A stretch of 15,647 bases of DNA from JBMNOU01 sp050943215. Lineage in GTDB: Bacteria; Bacillota; Clostridia; Christensenellales; SZUA-584. Each line of letters starts with the position of its first letter. Within the stretch, counting starts at the first letter, position 1. The translations under genes were made by a program, and so were the position numbers. Positions 15,033 to 15,647 of this stretch are shown here, in pieces. The notes beneath the pieces were generated by a model that searched no databases, was not told the DNA's origin, and saw only the letters and a list, made by a program, of their open reading frames with translations. The stretch covers positions 1 to 15,647 of the forward strand of contig JBMNOU010000042.1 in NCBI GenBank assembly GCA_050943215.1, read 5' to 3'.

Positions 15033-15597
15033 GGTTAAGAAGCATAAAAAGTTGTTTATTTTTACCGTCATTTTATTTGTGCTGCTGGCCGGGGGGTTGA
15101 CTGGGTTTATCTTAGCAAGAAATGAGCCTCGTGTTGTGAAAGAAAACGGTCCATCCGAGCAATCCTCAGATTTACAAGTGGATGTTAACGATGCAAAGAT
15201 TTCTAAAAACGCTATGGTTCAGTGGGATTATGAATATAAGATGTGTTCTCATCATATTTATTTACGCTGCCAGGTTGATCAAAATATGGTCGGGCTCTCT
15301 TTCTCTGAATTTCAGGAATATTATCCTGATGTCAGAATCGTATCGTTTGATACGAATGAACTATCACTGAAGAAAACGTTTGATTGCTATTGCCCTGATC
15401 ATTATATATTAAAATCATATAATCAAGGACTTGCTATATTCAGAACGATTTTGGGGTCGGACGAACAGGAGATATATTTAGAGATTCAGTTTAACCTTCA
15501 GGCCGTTCGTGATGATGAAAAACAGGTTTTAGAGGTTGGCAAACTTTTTAATAGCGTAGATGATCTTGAACATTATATTGAGAATATCGAAACCTGA
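15031..15597 (+). CDS. Membrane-anchored protein with BofC-like C-terminal domain
   Basis: A 188-residue protein with one N-terminal membrane anchor (about 9-28), a polar linker (30-62) and an extracytoplasmic domain. From memory the pattern LSFSEFQEYYPD (89-100), VSFDTNELSLKK (104-115), YCPDHYILK (120-128), then a strand and a final helix GKLFNSVDDLEHYIE (170-184), is that of clostridial proteins annotated as BofC C-terminal domain proteins. BofC in Bacillus is a forespore-secreted inhibitor of SpoIVB in the sigma K checkpoint; the function of the clostridial relatives is not known. Two CxxH motifs (Cys72-His75 and Cys121-His124) could form a metal site. The TTG start is chosen because GGAGGG lies six bases upstream; no ATG alternative keeps the membrane anchor. 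The family call is moderate, the role unknown. Confidence 0.65.
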   Translation: MVKKHKKLFIFTVILFVLLAGGLTGFILARNEPRVVKENGPSEQSSDLQVDVNDAKISKNAMVQWDYEYKMCSHHIYLRCQVDQNMVGLSFSEFQEYYPDVRIVSFDTNELSLKKTFDCYCPDHYILKSYNQGLAIFRTILGSDEQEIYLEIQFNLQAVRDDEKQVLEVGKLFNSVDDLEHYIENIET

Positions 15598-15608
15598 TCA
15601 TAATTTGT

Positions 15609-15637
15609 TTGACATTTCACTTAAAATATAGTAATAT
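15609..15637 (+). promoter_or_regulatory. Possible sigma A promoter reading out of the window
   Basis: A perfect TTGACA (15609-15614) is followed after 17 bases by TAATAT (15632-15637), four of six matches to TATAAT. TATTAT three bases further on is a closer match at a less favourable 20-base spacing. It starts 12 bases after the stop of the BofC-like gene and would drive a gene beyond the window end. Confidence 0.45.
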
Positions 15638-15647
15638 TATATCAAAA

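Overview
The window looks like chromosome from an endospore-forming member of the Clostridia (low-GC Firmicutes). The DNA is AT-rich, genes have strong AGGAGG-type ribosome sites with some TTG starts, and the core is an almost complete block of sporulation genes: spoIIAA-spoIIAB-sigF followed by spoVAA-AB-AC-AD-AE. I cannot name the genus. There is no phage, transposon, CRISPR array, rRNA or tRNA that I can see, and no gene-free stretch over about 150 bases.

Layout. (1) 134-3004, plus strand: a three-gene catabolic operon (TIM-barrel sugar isomerase/epimerase, zinc-dependent dehydrogenase, short-chain dehydrogenase). The dehydrogenase resembles scyllo-inosose 3-dehydrogenases, so a cyclitol or keto-sugar route is a reasonable guess. 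The first 133 bases show no convincing promoter, so the operon may begin upstream. (2) 3035-3068: a bidirectional terminator shared with the convergent spoVA operon. (3) 3073-6162, minus strand: the spoVA operon for dipicolinic acid transport into the forespore. Besides five canonical genes it holds two small ORFs that I do not recognise: a 44-residue one-pass membrane peptide just upstream of spoVAA and in the same frame, and a 35-residue charged peptide between spoVAB and spoVAC. (4) 6279-7769, minus strand: spoIIAA-spoIIAB-sigF, the forespore sigma F switch, preceded by a good match to a sigma H promoter. (5) 7921-10314 plus and 10319-13345 minus: two bifunctional class A penicillin-binding proteins facing each other with four bases between their stop codons. 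(6) 13495-14157, plus: yunB, a sporulation gene, divergent from the large PBP. (7) 14237-14959, plus: a YebC/PmpR/TACO1-family gene with a clear sigma A promoter. (8) 15031-15597, plus: a membrane-anchored BofC-like protein whose ribosome site lies in a hairpin. The last 50 bases hold a possible sigma A promoter for a gene beyond the window.

How it fits together. Sigma H would turn on the spoIIA operon. SpoIIAB holds sigma F inactive until dephosphorylated SpoIIAA releases it in the forespore. In the related model Bacillus subtilis the adjacent spoVA operon is then made in the forespore under sigma G and loads dipicolinic acid. The class A PBPs, YunB and the BofC-like protein fit the same setting of envelope remodelling and sporulation, but their timing here is inference. 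The first operon is metabolically separate.
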